A stretch of 64,000 nt of DNA from the NCBI RefSeq assembly GCF_004088395.1, contig NZ_CP035107.1, positions 491,501 to 555,500 of the forward strand. The letters are read 5' to 3'. The position numbers and the translations under genes are program-made. Origin of the DNA: Ornithobacterium rhinotracheale. Its GTDB lineage: Bacteria > Bacteroidota > Bacteroidia > Flavobacteriales > Weeksellaceae. This document shows, piece after piece, positions 16,735 through 25,383 of the stretch. Positions within the stretch are counted from its first letter, which is position 1, and every line of letters begins with the position of its first letter. The notes beneath the pieces are model-generated. The model had not been told where the DNA came from, searched no databases, and was given only the letters and a program-made list of their open reading frames with translations.

Positions 16735-17253
16735 TTATTCAGTTGAGAATAAACTCGGTTGAAAAATTGCAGAAAGTTCGGTTCTACGCTTTCTAATCTT
16801 GTCGGCGTGTTCGGGGTATTCTTCTATACTGGGCAACTTTGTCCACGCTTCTCTCGGTTTATCTTGCTTAGCAAGTTCTTCCACCTTTTCCATAAGTTCA
16901 TCGTATTTTTTTTGTCGCTTTACTTCTGCTTTCTTCTCTTTTTCGGCTTTCTCCTTTTCCATTGCCGATTGCCTTTGAGCTTCTTCTTGTGCCTTTAAGT
17001 AACTCTCCATATTTACCATAAGTTTTGAGGTGCTTTCAATTGGCGGTGTAATGGTTGCAAAAAACTGCTCGTCCAATTCTTCGGCTGTACCTTTGATTGT
17101 TAGCGGTGGGATAAGGTGCTTCGCCTTATCGCCACACGCATCATTGTTCAATAATATGGATATTACTATGTTTTCAGTATCTTTTTTAATCGTTAGATTG
17201 ATTATTCCCTCTGTATTTAACTCTGCTATTTGTTTAAAAAAATTTGTATTCAT
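16735..17253 (-). CDS. PRTRC system protein E
   Basis: 172 residues. N-terminal globular half (FFKQIAELNTEGIINLTIKK, ISILLNNDACGDKAKHLIPP, LTIKGTAEELDEQFFATI), then a long charged coiled coil (about residues 88-130, rich in EKEKAEKEKKAEVKRQKKY) and a short C-terminal part (REAWTKLPSIEEYPEHAD). This is the known layout of PRTRC protein E. It is the first cassette gene in transcription order, 22 bp before protein C. Function unknown. Confidence 0.88.
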   Translation of the reverse strand: MNTNFFKQIAELNTEGIINLTIKKDTENIVISILLNNDACGDKAKHLIPPLTIKGTAEELDEQFFATITPPIESTSKLMVNMESYLKAQEEAQRQSAMEKEKAEKEKKAEVKRQKKYDELMEKVEELAKQDKPREAWTKLPSIEEYPEHADKIRKRRTELSAIFQPSLFSTE

Positions 17254-17265
17254 TATTTCTAAATT

Positions 17266-17502
17266 TTAAATTACTTTGTACTCTTCAATCATATATTCTA
17301 CTTCTTCGTCAAACCCTTGTGTTTGCTTCTTATTTTTAAGCATATACAAATCGGATTTTGATAGTTCTTTGCGGTATCTCTCCCTGCTAATTTCAGCAAT
17401 TAATTCAATGGCTTTTTGAAAGTTGTCCGTAACATATTCTATTGTCTTACTTTCATTGCTGTGCCATTTGTCGGTTGTGAAAATGATATATGCGTTTTTC
17501 AT
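17266..17502 (-). CDS. Unknown 78-residue protein
   Basis: Short, soluble, charged protein (MKNAYIIFTTDKWHSNESKT...EYMIEEYKVI) with no signal peptide. Its start overlaps the stop of the upstream 223-residue gene by 4 bp (ATGA), and PRTRC protein E follows 12 bp after its stop. The tight coupling supports a real gene. I do not recognise a family. Confidence 0.7.
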   Translation of the reverse strand: MKNAYIIFTTDKWHSNESKTIEYVTDNFQKAIELIAEISRERYRKELSKSDLYMLKNKKQTQGFDEEVEYMIEEYKVI

Positions 17503-18170
17503 ATTATTGAGGTTTCTAAGTGGGTTATTTTATCTATTGAATACCCTTTGTCTGTGAATTGGTAATTTTCTTCCGCAAACATTTGTATAATGTATTCATC
17601 AGCGGTTAATCTTTCGTATTCTTTTTGTAGTTCTTTGTGTAAATGTTGGTTCAAATCATTTAAAACACTTTCCACCCATTTCAATAGTTTTTCAACTTGA
17701 TACTCAATGTGTGGGTATTCCTTACTATCATCGTTAAAAGTGTACTCCCAATCAAAGTGCAGATAATAGTATCGGTGTCTGTTATAGGTCTTAAAAGATA
17801 GGTCTATATATCCGTTTTGGATAAGATTAAGCACTCTTTTATCCATATCCAAAACATCAAAATTAAACTCTTGATTGGGGGCATAATCTTTCCATTTTTC
17901 AGCTTTAACGGCTTGTATAAACTTTCTTATATCAAGTATATTACACGCAAAACTACTTCCGTCGCCTTGTGAATAGAAACCACTGAAAAAGATTTCAGAC
18001 GGATTTATATCAATCTCCAATTTTGAGCATATCTCCACAAAATCAAAGTAAGTGTTTTGCCACCACCAGTGGCTATCGACCTCTTTGTATCGGTACTTGT
18101 CTAATACTTTTTCTTGTACCTCTGTTTCTAATTCTTCATATTTATAGATTGATATCGTAATTTTTTCCAT
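17499..18170 (-). CDS. Unknown 223-residue mobile-element protein
   Basis: N-terminus IYKYEELETEVQEKVLDKYR resembles the opening of a group of phage and plasmid proteins that start with a similar helix, followed by an aromatic-rich region (SHWWWQNTYFDFVEICSKL). The phrase EIFFSGFYSQGDGSSFACN (about residues 60-78) is also typical for that group. No catalytic motif is evident to me. It lies between the Api92-like gene (7 bp upstream) and the 78-residue gene (4-bp overlap). Confidence 0.72.
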   Translation of the reverse strand: MEKITISIYKYEELETEVQEKVLDKYRYKEVDSHWWWQNTYFDFVEICSKLEIDINPSEIFFSGFYSQGDGSSFACNILDIRKFIQAVKAEKWKDYAPNQEFNFDVLDMDKRVLNLIQNGYIDLSFKTYNRHRYYYLHFDWEYTFNDDSKEYPHIEYQVEKLLKWVESVLNDLNQHLHKELQKEYERLTADEYIIQMFAEENYQFTDKGYSIDKITHLETSII

Positions 18171-18177
18171 TGCTACT

Positions 18178-18651
18178 CTATTTTGTGTTGTTTATTCTGT
18201 CTTCTAAAAGAAGGTCTAAGATTTCCCATTCGCTTTGATATATTTCATCTGCAAAAGTGTAAGTATCATCATCTTCATTCCATTGATACTGCTCAAAATC
18301 TTCATCCTCTAAATTATACTCTATGAGAGTACCCTCTTTATAAATTGCTTTTCCGTATATTAAGTTCCCTAACTCTTCATACTCGTGTACATAATCTGTT
18401 ATACCTAACTTTTCGGCTATCTGACAAACTTCATCAATGTTGGGTCTCCACTTGGTTTCGTATCTATATACGCCCTCGCTTTGTTGGTCTATACTAAAAA
18501 AGTAAGTATTTCCGTCTTTGATAAAGTTGGGTAGCTGTCCGCAATTCTCCTGCTCTCCCTTGTCTATCATCTGTTGAAAGAGGGTATCTATCTCTCGGAT
18601 TTGCTTTTCTGTTCCCTCAAAAACTAAATTATTGTTGCACCAATTTGCCAT
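18178..18651 (-). CDS. Api92-like protein (DUF1281 type)
   Basis: 157 residues. Opens with MANWCNNNLVFEGTEKQIRE, the hallmark of the Api92-like ferredoxin-fold family found on phages and conjugative elements; WKDAN/WGTKW-like text appears as YRYETKWRPNIDEVCQIAEK. The C-terminus is very acidic (NLEDEDFEQYQWNEDDDTYT). Function unknown; often linked to DNA-mimicry or anti-restriction ideas, without proof. Part of the minus-strand operon. Confidence 0.8.
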   Translation of the reverse strand: MANWCNNNLVFEGTEKQIREIDTLFQQMIDKGEQENCGQLPNFIKDGNTYFFSIDQQSEGVYRYETKWRPNIDEVCQIAEKLGITDYVHEYEELGNLIYGKAIYKEGTLIEYNLEDEDFEQYQWNEDDDTYTFADEIYQSEWEILDLLLEDRINNTK

Positions 18652-18726
18652 TGTCTTGTGGTTTTACAAAGGCGATTATAGATATAACCGCCTTTGGGTT
18701 TGTATTAATTTTCTGTCTGTCTGCTG

Positions 18727-19800
18727 TTAGTTATAGCAAAACATATCTTCTCCGTGTTCTGCGAAAACATTACAAAGGTCAAAGGCTTTTTGTCCTCTGC
18801 TTTGTGCAGTTCCGCCCATAACTAAGGATTTCAATTTGCTTTCATCGTCCTTGTAATTACATACATTTTGATAGTACCCAGTAACGGCGTTGTATGCTCC
18901 AAACAAAGTTCCTTTCGTGGTTTCCATTTGTTGGCTATCACTAACCATTGCGTACATAAAAGCATCATCAACGGTATTTTTAAAGACGGTCGATAGTTCA
19001 TCGGTGTTACCTTTTTTCAAGTGTTCTAATGTTTCTTTATTAGGACACAAAGCCAATTCTATTAACTTTCGTACTTCTCGGTCGTTTACTCGGATTTTTG
19101 CCCACTCGTTAAATGTTCCCTCTAATCGGTCGCTTAACTTATTGGCTAATCCCATAACCTTGTGAGCGTTGGCTAATCGCTGTTTTGCCCCTGATGTATG
19201 ACGGATACGAACCACATTATTCATATTTTTAAATGCAGCGTTCAGCGTATTTTGACACACTATTCGGATAGGCGTGAAGGCGGCTGTAATACTTCCACTT
19301 CCATCGTGGCTTGTGGTTAAAAAAATGTACTTTTCAGTTACATCATCACCATTGCCCACTCGGATATAACTTGGTAATTTGGCGGTTATAAAAATCTTCT
19401 CGCCTTTGCCTAAAGCCCCTGCGGTTTCGTACAATATTCTATTGCCACCTCCAACAATCTCATCGAAAAAGGCAAATGCCTCGTGGTTTTGTACGACTTG
19501 GTAGTCTTTACCCACTACGCCTAAAATCTCATTGTTATCATCTCGCATCGTGGCAAATGCGTTCGGCACTTCGATTTCGCTGTCGTAAAACTCTATTCCC
19601 TGCTGGGTGGTTTTCAATCCTTTACCCTTAGTATATAAAGGCTCTTTGCTGACTTCAAAATTCAATCCTGCGTATTGTATGGCTTCTTTACTCGTTGGGT
19701 GTTCGCTTACGATTTGTCCCAATCCGTGCCAAGCCTTTTCCTTTACGCTGAAAAAACTATACTTTCCCGTTCTGCTGTTGTAATTAATGTTATGTGCCAT
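18727..19800 (-). CDS. DUF932 (phage/plasmid-like) protein
   Basis: 357 residues, full length. Family features: WHGLGQIVSEHPTSKEAIQY near the N-terminus, EILGVVGKDYQVVQNHEAF (about 90-110), HDGSGSITAAFTPIRIVCQNT (about 175-195) and the histidine-containing RHTSGAKQR. DUF932 proteins (TIGR03299 group) are common on plasmids, phages and integrative elements, usually near ssb; function is not established. The order ssb-DUF932 fits that pattern. Confidence 0.88.
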   Translation of the reverse strand: MAHNINYNSRTGKYSFFSVKEKAWHGLGQIVSEHPTSKEAIQYAGLNFEVSKEPLYTKGKGLKTTQQGIEFYDSEIEVPNAFATMRDDNNEILGVVGKDYQVVQNHEAFAFFDEIVGGGNRILYETAGALGKGEKIFITAKLPSYIRVGNGDDVTEKYIFLTTSHDGSGSITAAFTPIRIVCQNTLNAAFKNMNNVVRIRHTSGAKQRLANAHKVMGLANKLSDRLEGTFNEWAKIRVNDREVRKLIELALCPNKETLEHLKKGNTDELSTVFKNTVDDAFMYAMVSDSQQMETTKGTLFGAYNAVTGYYQNVCNYKDDESKLKSLVMGGTAQSRGQKAFDLCNVFAEHGEDMFCYN

Positions 19801-19849
19801 TGTTCTAAAATTTTAAATGTTCCTAAATTATTTTTTGTTACTCTGTTAA

Positions 19850-20242
19850 TTAAAATGGTAAATCATCTTCGGTCTCCTCAATCGGTTGTGGCGTTATTAC
19901 TCCCTTTCCGTTGGTTGTTTCCGTGTTCTGTCTTTGTCCACTTGCGTGTAACTTAATTTTTGAAGTATGAAAATTAAGTCCTGCTTTGGGTTCTCCGTCT
20001 TTGCTAAGCCACGCCCTTGCACTTACTCGCCCAGTAAGTTCCACTAAAGCCCCTTTGGTTAAAATCTTGGCTACATTAGTACCCTGCCAGTATGCACAAT
20101 CGAAAAAAGCAGTTTGCTGTATGTCTTCGCCCTGCTTGTTACGATAATGGTCGTTTACGGCAATTGAAAAGTTTACTACCTTTCTGTCGTTAGGAAGTGC
20201 TTTCACCTCCGCATCTCTTGTTAGTCGTCCTGTAATGTTCAT
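19850..20242 (-). CDS. ssb: Single-stranded DNA-binding protein
   Basis: 130 residues. OB-fold beginning NITGRLTRDAEVKALPNDRKVVNFSIAVND, with aromatic DNA-binding positions (YRNKQ, FDCAYWQG) and the acidic tip DDLPF at the C-terminus that recruits partner proteins. It probably coats the single strand produced during conjugative transfer. First gene of the long minus-strand operon that ends with PRTRC ThiF. This is an element-borne copy; the host would have its own. Confidence 0.93.
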   Translation of the reverse strand: MNITGRLTRDAEVKALPNDRKVVNFSIAVNDHYRNKQGEDIQQTAFFDCAYWQGTNVAKILTKGALVELTGRVSARAWLSKDGEPKAGLNFHTSKIKLHASGQRQNTETTNGKGVITPQPIEETEDDLPF

Positions 20243-20680
20243 CTTGTCTAATTTTTAAAATTGATAATTCTTGTTAAATACTCATTCTGTTATGGTCTGC
20301 CCACGCTTTGCTCTCTTACGAGGTTGTTTTGAAAATTTTCATTATTCGGTAATGAGAGGAAGAGCGGTTTCGTTTAAAATCCATTACTAATACATTATGT
20401 TTTGTATGTTTCATATTGACCTTTTTTTTTATTCGTATAAAGAGCCGGAATATGCTGGTTTCGTTTCGAGGGCCTATAAAAAGTAGTGTTTAGACCCTAC
20501 AAGGTTTTTCAGAAAAATACGCTCCTTGGAGGAAGATTTTTTTGAAAACCCGTAGGGCTTGACCTTGTGGGGGCGTTAAGAACACGGAAATACTTTTGCC
20601 CTTCGAATACGAAAACCGTATTACGGCCATTTAACACTCCCGAAAAAAAGGTGGAAATAGGAAGAGGGATACGAAACAAC

Positions 20681-20733
20681 TATTCGGTAATGGTTACAAT
20701 CGAAACATTAAGCTCTGTATCGATTACCGAATA
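20681..20733. repeat. 11-bp inverted repeat TATTCGGTAAT / ATTACCGAATA
   Basis: Perfect arms at 20681-20691 and 20723-20733 with a 31-nt spacer; a further direct copy lies at 20343-20353. Probable binding site of an element-encoded protein. Confidence 0.7.
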
Positions 20734-20770
20734 TTTTTACCATTATCTAAGATTTATTTCTAAATAAAAT

Positions 20771-20813
20771 TACCGCTACAAAACAGGAAGAAAAGGAATG
20801 TTTTGTAACGGTA
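20771..20813. repeat. 14-bp imperfect inverted repeat
   Basis: TACCGCTACAAAAC (20771-20784) and GTTTTGTAACGGTA (20800-20813), 13 of 14 positions complementary, 15-nt spacer. It lies 95 bp from the 3' end of the integrase gene. Confidence 0.65.
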
Positions 20814-20907
20814 GTTTGGGTAAGTATAAAATTCTTAGTAGCTCTTTGGATAGGGTTTTTCACAGAAAAATCATAGCCAATGTGCTACAAGAATAAAAAA
20901 GCAATTT

Positions 20908-22167
20908 TTAAGCATAACTTAAAGACAAATTCTGCAATTTTTGTGAGGCTAACTCCATATCTTTACTAATCTTTGTATTTGTAATTTTTGCATAAATTTC
21001 TGTGGTATGAATATGTTTATGTCCAAGCATTTTACTGATACTTTCTATTGGAATATCTTCAGTCAGCATCAAGGTGGCAAAGCTATGTCTTGCCCAATGG
21101 AAGGTAATGGGTTTATCTCGAAAAATTCCACATTCATTCATAATTATTTTGAGATATTTATTACAGGTACTATTACTCGGTACGGGAAGTAATGCACCAT
21201 TTTTTCCTAAACCTTCATACTTCTTTAAAATCATTTCTGGAATTTCCAATACTCGAACATTACAAGGTATTTTTGATTTTTGTCGTCGTTTGATGAGCCA
21301 CTTATGACCATCAAAGAACTCTTGCAAATGGACAGAACTAAGTTGGTATATATCAATGTATGAAAAACCTGTGAAACAACTAAAAAGAGCTAAATCTCGA
21401 ACTAATTCTATGGTTTTTCTCACTTTTTTAGAAAAATCATCAGAAGGGGTGTATTCAATGAGCTTTATAATCTCTGATTTTAAGAGATAACCTCTATCTT
21501 TTGGTACAAGTGTATTTTTATAGTGCCGAAAAGGATTAACAATAATGATGTTGTCATTTAATGCTCTTTTTATGGTTCGTAAAAGCGGTCCCATATTACC
21601 ATAAATACTATTGTGGTCTAACCCTCTCTCTATTCTAAGATAATAGTCATAATCATCAATAAAGGTTTTATCAAGCTCTATCAATTCTATATCGTCTCTG
21701 TGAAGTTTTTCTTTAAGAAATCGTTCTAAATTTCCATAGGCATTTTTATGAGTATTATAACTTCCTGGGGCTCTCAATTTCTTCTCAACTTTGAGTTCAA
21801 AATCTTTGAGTAAACCCTGAAAGCATTTTAATAAGGTGTGTCCCGAATGTTCTCTGCCTAAATATCTATCTTTTACTTTTTTTGCAGTTACATACCCCTC
21901 GTATTTTAGCATATCGCTATAAATATTCTGGATATTGGTTTCAATGGCTTTTAATTTTTTGTTGATTTGCTTAGCTTCGTCGGTTTTTCCGCACACTTGA
22001 CTATTCTGCAAGTCCAACGAAGGAGATAAACTCAACTTGGTAGAAAAGGGTTCATTTTTTCCGTTAATGGTAATCCTTGCCATAATGGGAATAGTTCCAT
22101 CGGCTTTCGGATTTTTTCTTTTTAGGTAAAACAATACTGTGAATGTTGTTCTTTTGGTCTGTTTCAT
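20908..22167 (-). CDS. int: Tyrosine recombinase (integrase), IntDOT-like
   Basis: 419 residues from the ATG at 22167 (a GTG lies one codon upstream). Arm-binding N-terminal domain (FTVLFYLKRKNPKADGTIPI), core-binding SAM-like domain (LKCFQGLLKDFELKVEKKLR), then the catalytic domain: LFSCFTGFSYIDIY, HWARHSFAT (HxxR), LGHKHIHTTEIYAKI with the nucleophilic Tyr. At the place of catalytic Arg I (usually FTGxR) there is Ser (FTGFS). IntDOT of CTnDOT also lacks Arg I. This enzyme would insert and excise the element. It marks the right end. Confidence 0.93.
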   Translation of the reverse strand: MKQTKRTTFTVLFYLKRKNPKADGTIPIMARITINGKNEPFSTKLSLSPSLDLQNSQVCGKTDEAKQINKKLKAIETNIQNIYSDMLKYEGYVTAKKVKDRYLGREHSGHTLLKCFQGLLKDFELKVEKKLRAPGSYNTHKNAYGNLERFLKEKLHRDDIELIELDKTFIDDYDYYLRIERGLDHNSIYGNMGPLLRTIKRALNDNIIIVNPFRHYKNTLVPKDRGYLLKSEIIKLIEYTPSDDFSKKVRKTIELVRDLALFSCFTGFSYIDIYQLSSVHLQEFFDGHKWLIKRRQKSKIPCNVRVLEIPEMILKKYEGLGKNGALLPVPSNSTCNKYLKIIMNECGIFRDKPITFHWARHSFATLMLTEDIPIESISKMLGHKHIHTTEIYAKITNTKISKDMELASQKLQNLSLSYA

Positions 22168-22281
22168 CACTCCATATTTTATAGTTACTAAATTAGTTTC
22201 TATTGAGTAACAATGAAAGATGAAATTTTACGCAAAGTACTGAAATATAACCTCTTTAATGAAAAACTTTCTATACAAATC

Positions 22282-22300
22282 AAGTAACTGATAAGTAACT
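22282..22300. repeat. Direct repeat AAGTAACT, possible integrase arm sites
   Basis: AAGTAACT occurs at 22282-22289 and 22293-22300, an 11-bp period (about one helical turn), about 115-130 bp upstream of the integrase start. Spacing and location fit arm-type sites at an element end. Confidence 0.4.
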
Positions 22301-22504
22301 CAACTTTGTCATTTGAGGTCAAATCTCAGTAAATCACAGTCTGCAAGTTAGAGGTAAATAAATAATTAATCTCTTATTTTACAACTAATTATGATTTTTT
22401 TCATAATTTTGCTTTTTGACTAAATGTTTATTTTAAACTTTAGATTTGTGATTGGTTATTTTTTGGAAAGGCACATTCAAAACACAAATGCAACGCTTAA
22501 ATAA

Positions 22505-22735
22505 CTTAATTATTGGCATACTGGAGAAAGAAAATTAGCTGAAAATTATTACAAAGCTGTAAACCTATCTCTAATCAATCCTGGGTGGAAAAAGTATTAC
22601 ACCATTTTGTATTACCTTGTGGGGTATCACTTTTCTTCCTCTCGCCAAAAGAAGGAGATACTAAAAAAGCTAAAAGAACTTATCAATGAAACACATTTTA
22701 CCTTTTATTTTAGAATATTAAACAATTTGAAATGA
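22505..22735 (+). pseudogene. 3' fragment of an interrupted gene at element boundary
   Basis: An open plus-strand frame of 76 codons without a start codon: LNYWHTGERKLAENYYKAVN, then LSLINPGWKKYYTILYYLVG, YHFSSSRQKKEILKKLKELI and a tail ending in TGA at 22733-22735. Preceded in frame by TAA, immediately after AT-rich non-coding DNA. The text looks like a genuine C-terminus: a TPR-like repeat (HTGERKLAENYYKAVNLSLI) as in the tails of some family 2 glycosyltransferases. The 5' part is missing, so element insertion or deletion probably split the gene. The family assignment is tentative. Confidence 0.55.
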
Positions 22736-22769
22736 AAAAAACCTCAAAATCAGTTTTTTGAGGTTTTTT
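22735..22769. terminator. Bidirectional terminator after infC
   Basis: AAAAAACCTCAAAA (22735-22748) pairs with TTTTGAGGTTTTTT (22756-22769), 7-nt loop. T-runs occur on both strands. It ends the thrS-infC transcript and also overlaps the end of the gene fragment on the other strand. Confidence 0.8.
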
Positions 22770-22789
22770 ATTTATAACAAAAAAATATT

Positions 22790-23353
22790 TTACTTGGTCT
22801 TTGTAGGAGCCATCATCATGATCATGCGCTTGCCTTCTAATTTTGGCATTTGTTCTACTTTACCAAACTCTTCTAAATCTTGCGCAAGTTTTAAAAGCAG
22901 AATTTCGCCTTGGTCTTTAAACACAATTGAACGACCTTTGAAGAATACATAAGCCTTCAATTTAGCACCATCTTTCAAGAAGCTTTCTGCATGGCGTTTT
23001 TTAAATTCATAATCGTGCTCATCGGTATTTGGACCGAAACGAATCTCTTTAATCACCACTTTGGATTGCTTAGCCTTCATTTCCTTTTTGCGTTTTTTCT
23101 CATCATAGAGGAATTTTTTGTAGTCCAAAATCTTGGCCACAGGTGGTTTAGCATTTTCCGTGATGAGCACCAAATCCAGCCCTCTTTCCTCGGCCCAGGC
23201 TAAGGCTTGGCTAGTTTTGTAAACACCTTGCTCTATGTCTTCTACATCACCAACGACACGCACTTCTGGCACGTGGATATTCTCATTTATCTTGTGTTGG
23301 TCCTCGTTTCTATTGGAGGGGCGAAATCCTCCTAATCTCTTTTTTGCGATAAT
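22790..23353 (-). CDS. infC: Translation initiation factor IF-3
   Basis: 187 residues if translation starts at the ATT at 23353. Homologous sequence begins only at [20 protein letters not shown], so the upstream ATG at 23425 would add an unsupported 24 residues. A rare ATT start is typical for infC and allows IF-3 to limit its own synthesis. Domain features: [20 protein letters not shown] (N-domain), linker [13 protein letters not shown], and [20 protein letters not shown] with [18 protein letters not shown] (C-domain). It follows thrS by 89 bp. Unlike many bacteria, rpmI and rplT do not follow; a terminator does. Confidence 0.93.
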   Translation of the reverse strand: MIAKKRLGGFRPSNRNEDQHKINENIHVPEVRVVGDVEDIEQGVYKTSQALAWAEERGLDLVLITENAKPPVAKILDYKKFLYDEKKRKKEMKAKQSKVVIKEIRFGPNTDEHDYEFKKRHAESFLKDGAKLKAYVFFKGRSIVFKDQGEILLLKLAQDLEEFGKVEQMPKLEGKRMIMMMAPTKTK

Positions 23354-23442
23354 ATTTAAAGTTTTGGTTATACTTAGTTTAAAAAATGCCGTGGCAAATA
23401 TCGTAATATTTAAAAGAATTTGCAATATTTAAAACACTGATT

Positions 23443-25362
23443 TTAAACATTTAATTCTTTTTCTAAAAGTGATTTAAAATCTTGAATGCTAAAACTGCCT
23501 AAATCCCCCTCGCCGTGTTTGCGCACAGAGACAGTTTGGCTGCTCTCTTCCTGCTCGCCCACAATGAGCATATAAGGGACTTTATTAATCTCCGCATCAC
23601 GGATTTTTTTACCCGTTTTCTCAGCGCGAGCATCTACACTTCCCGCGATGTTCACATCTTGCAATTCAGCCAAAACCTTGTAGCTATAATCTAGATATTT
23701 ATCGCTAATTGGCAAGATTTTAAACTGCTCAGGTGCTAGCCATAGTGGCAAGTTTCCGCCTGTGTGCTCGAGCAAAATCGCTACGAAACGCTCCATAGAG
23801 CCAAATGGTGCACGATGAATCATCACAGGGCGGTGTTTTTCATTATCGCTACCGATATAGCTTAAATCAAAGCGCTCTGGCAAGTTGTAATCCACTTGAA
23901 TGGTTCCGAGCTGCCAGCTGCGTCCAAGCGCATCTTTTACCATGAAATCCAATTTTGGACCATAGAAAGCCGCTTCGTTGTATTTGATTTTATAATTTAA
24001 GCCCTTTTCTTTGGCTGCGGTGATAATTGCATTTTCTGCCTTTTCCCAATTCTCCTCGCTTCCGATGTATTTGGAGTGGTCTTCTTGGTCTCTTAGCGAA
24101 ACTTGCGCCGTGAAGTCCTCAAAGCCTAGCGTGTCAAACACATATAGCACCAAATCGATTACTTTTTTAAACTCATCAAGCAATTGGTCTGGTGTGCAGA
24201 AGATATGCGCATCATCTTGCGTAAAGCCGCGCACCCGAGTAAGCCCGTGGAGCTCGCCACTTTGCTCATAGCGGTACACGGTGCCAAATTCTGCAAAGCG
24301 TTTCGGCAAATCTCTGTAAGACCATTGTGCGGAGTTGTAAATCTCGCAGTGGTGTGGGCAATTCATAGGTTTCAGCAAGAATTCCTCGCCCTCATTGGGG
24401 GTTTTTATTGGCTGAAAGCTATCTTCGCCATATTTTTCATAGTGTCCGGAGGTTACATACAAATCCTTATGCCCTATGTGAGGGGTTACCACCATTTCGT
24501 AGCCTGCTTTTTGTTGCGCTTTTTGCAGGAAGGCTTCCAATTTGCGTCTTAGGGCAGCTCCTTTTGGCAACCACAATGGCAAGCCTGCACCTACTTTTTC
24601 TGAAAAGGTAAAGATGCCTAATTCTTTGCCCAGTTTTCTATGGTCGCGGCGTTTAGCCTCTTCTAAATTGTCTAAATATTCCTTTAAATCCTTCTGTTTA
24701 GGGAACGAAATGCCATAAACGCGGGTAAGCTGCGGATTTTTCTCATTGCCACGCCAATAGGCGCCAGCAGCGTTCAAGATTTTCACGGCCTTCACCAGCC
24801 CAGTGTGCGGAATATGCCCCCCTCTACATAGGTCGGTAAAATTCTCGTGCGTACAGAAAGTGATAGAGCCATCTTCTAAGTTCTCGATTAATTCCGTTTT
24901 AAAAGGGTTGTCGGCATACACCTTCAAGGCCTCTGCTTTGCTCACAGGGTAGAGCTTAAATTCACTTTTAAGCTTTGCGTGTTCCAGCATTCTCTGCTCG
25001 ATTTTCTCAAAATCTTTTTCAGAAATCGGCTGGTCGCCAAAGTCCACATCATAGTAAAAGCCATTCTCTATGGCAGGGCCAATGGTAAGTTTTGCCTCAG
25101 GGTAAAAATCCAAAATCGCCTGCGCCAACAAGTGCGCAGAAGAGTGCCAAAACGCCTTTTTCCCTAGCTCATCGTTCCAGGTTAATAGTTGCACTTCGGC
25201 ATCGTGCGTAATGGGCGTGCTGATTTCCACCTGCTTCCCGTCTACTAACGCGGAGATTACATTCCTTGCCAAGCCCTCGCTGATGCTTTGTGCAATTTCT
25301 AATGGAGTGACTTGCTGTTCATACGATCGAACACTTCCGTCCGGTAATTTGATATTAACCAT
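23443..25362 (-). CDS. thrS: Threonyl-tRNA synthetase
   Basis: 639 residues, full length. TGS domain at the N-terminus ([20 protein letters not shown]), editing domain with [16 protein letters not shown] (HxxxH) and the Cys of [11 protein letters not shown], class II catalytic core with [10 protein letters not shown] (zinc Cys), [20 protein letters not shown] (motif 2) and [18 protein letters not shown] (motif 3), and an anticodon-binding domain ([20 protein letters not shown]). It charges tRNA-Thr. Upstream gene of infC in one operon. Confidence 0.97.
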   Translation of the reverse strand: MVNIKLPDGSVRSYEQQVTPLEIAQSISEGLARNVISALVDGKQVEISTPITHDAEVQLLTWNDELGKKAFWHSSAHLLAQAILDFYPEAKLTIGPAIENGFYYDVDFGDQPISEKDFEKIEQRMLEHAKLKSEFKLYPVSKAEALKVYADNPFKTELIENLEDGSITFCTHENFTDLCRGGHIPHTGLVKAVKILNAAGAYWRGNEKNPQLTRVYGISFPKQKDLKEYLDNLEEAKRRDHRKLGKELGIFTFSEKVGAGLPLWLPKGAALRRKLEAFLQKAQQKAGYEMVVTPHIGHKDLYVTSGHYEKYGEDSFQPIKTPNEGEEFLLKPMNCPHHCEIYNSAQWSYRDLPKRFAEFGTVYRYEQSGELHGLTRVRGFTQDDAHIFCTPDQLLDEFKKVIDLVLYVFDTLGFEDFTAQVSLRDQEDHSKYIGSEENWEKAENAIITAAKEKGLNYKIKYNEAAFYGPKLDFMVKDALGRSWQLGTIQVDYNLPERFDLSYIGSDNEKHRPVMIHRAPFGSMERFVAILLEHTGGNLPLWLAPEQFKILPISDKYLDYSYKVLAELQDVNIAGSVDARAEKTGKKIRDAEINKVPYMLIVGEQEESSQTVSVRKHGEGDLGSFSIQDFKSLLEKELNV

Positions 25363-25383
25363 ATATTTATTTTAGATAAGTCG

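Larger units (their letters stand above)
20243..20907. other. Repeat-rich non-coding region between ssb and int
   Basis: 665 bp without a credible gene. It contains three copies of TATTCGGTAAT: direct at 20343-20353 and 20681-20691, inverted at 20723-20733 (the last two form an 11-bp inverted repeat). A 14-bp imperfect inverted repeat has arms 20771-20784 and 20800-20813. CCCTAC (20495-20500) can pair with GTAGGG (20552-20557), or as CCCTACAAGG with CCTTGTGGGG (20563-20572). This density suggests a protein-binding or processing site such as an oriT, replication origin or leader attenuator. No homologue is claimed. Confidence 0.55.

Noticed and set aside
20567-20767. 66-codon plus-strand frame in the ssb-int region
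   Set aside because: It spans the inverted repeats, starts at a non-ATG codon and its product has no protein-like features.
22171-22504. A tRNA gene as the element's attachment site
   Set aside because: No cloverleaf or tRNA 3' end could be read on either strand.
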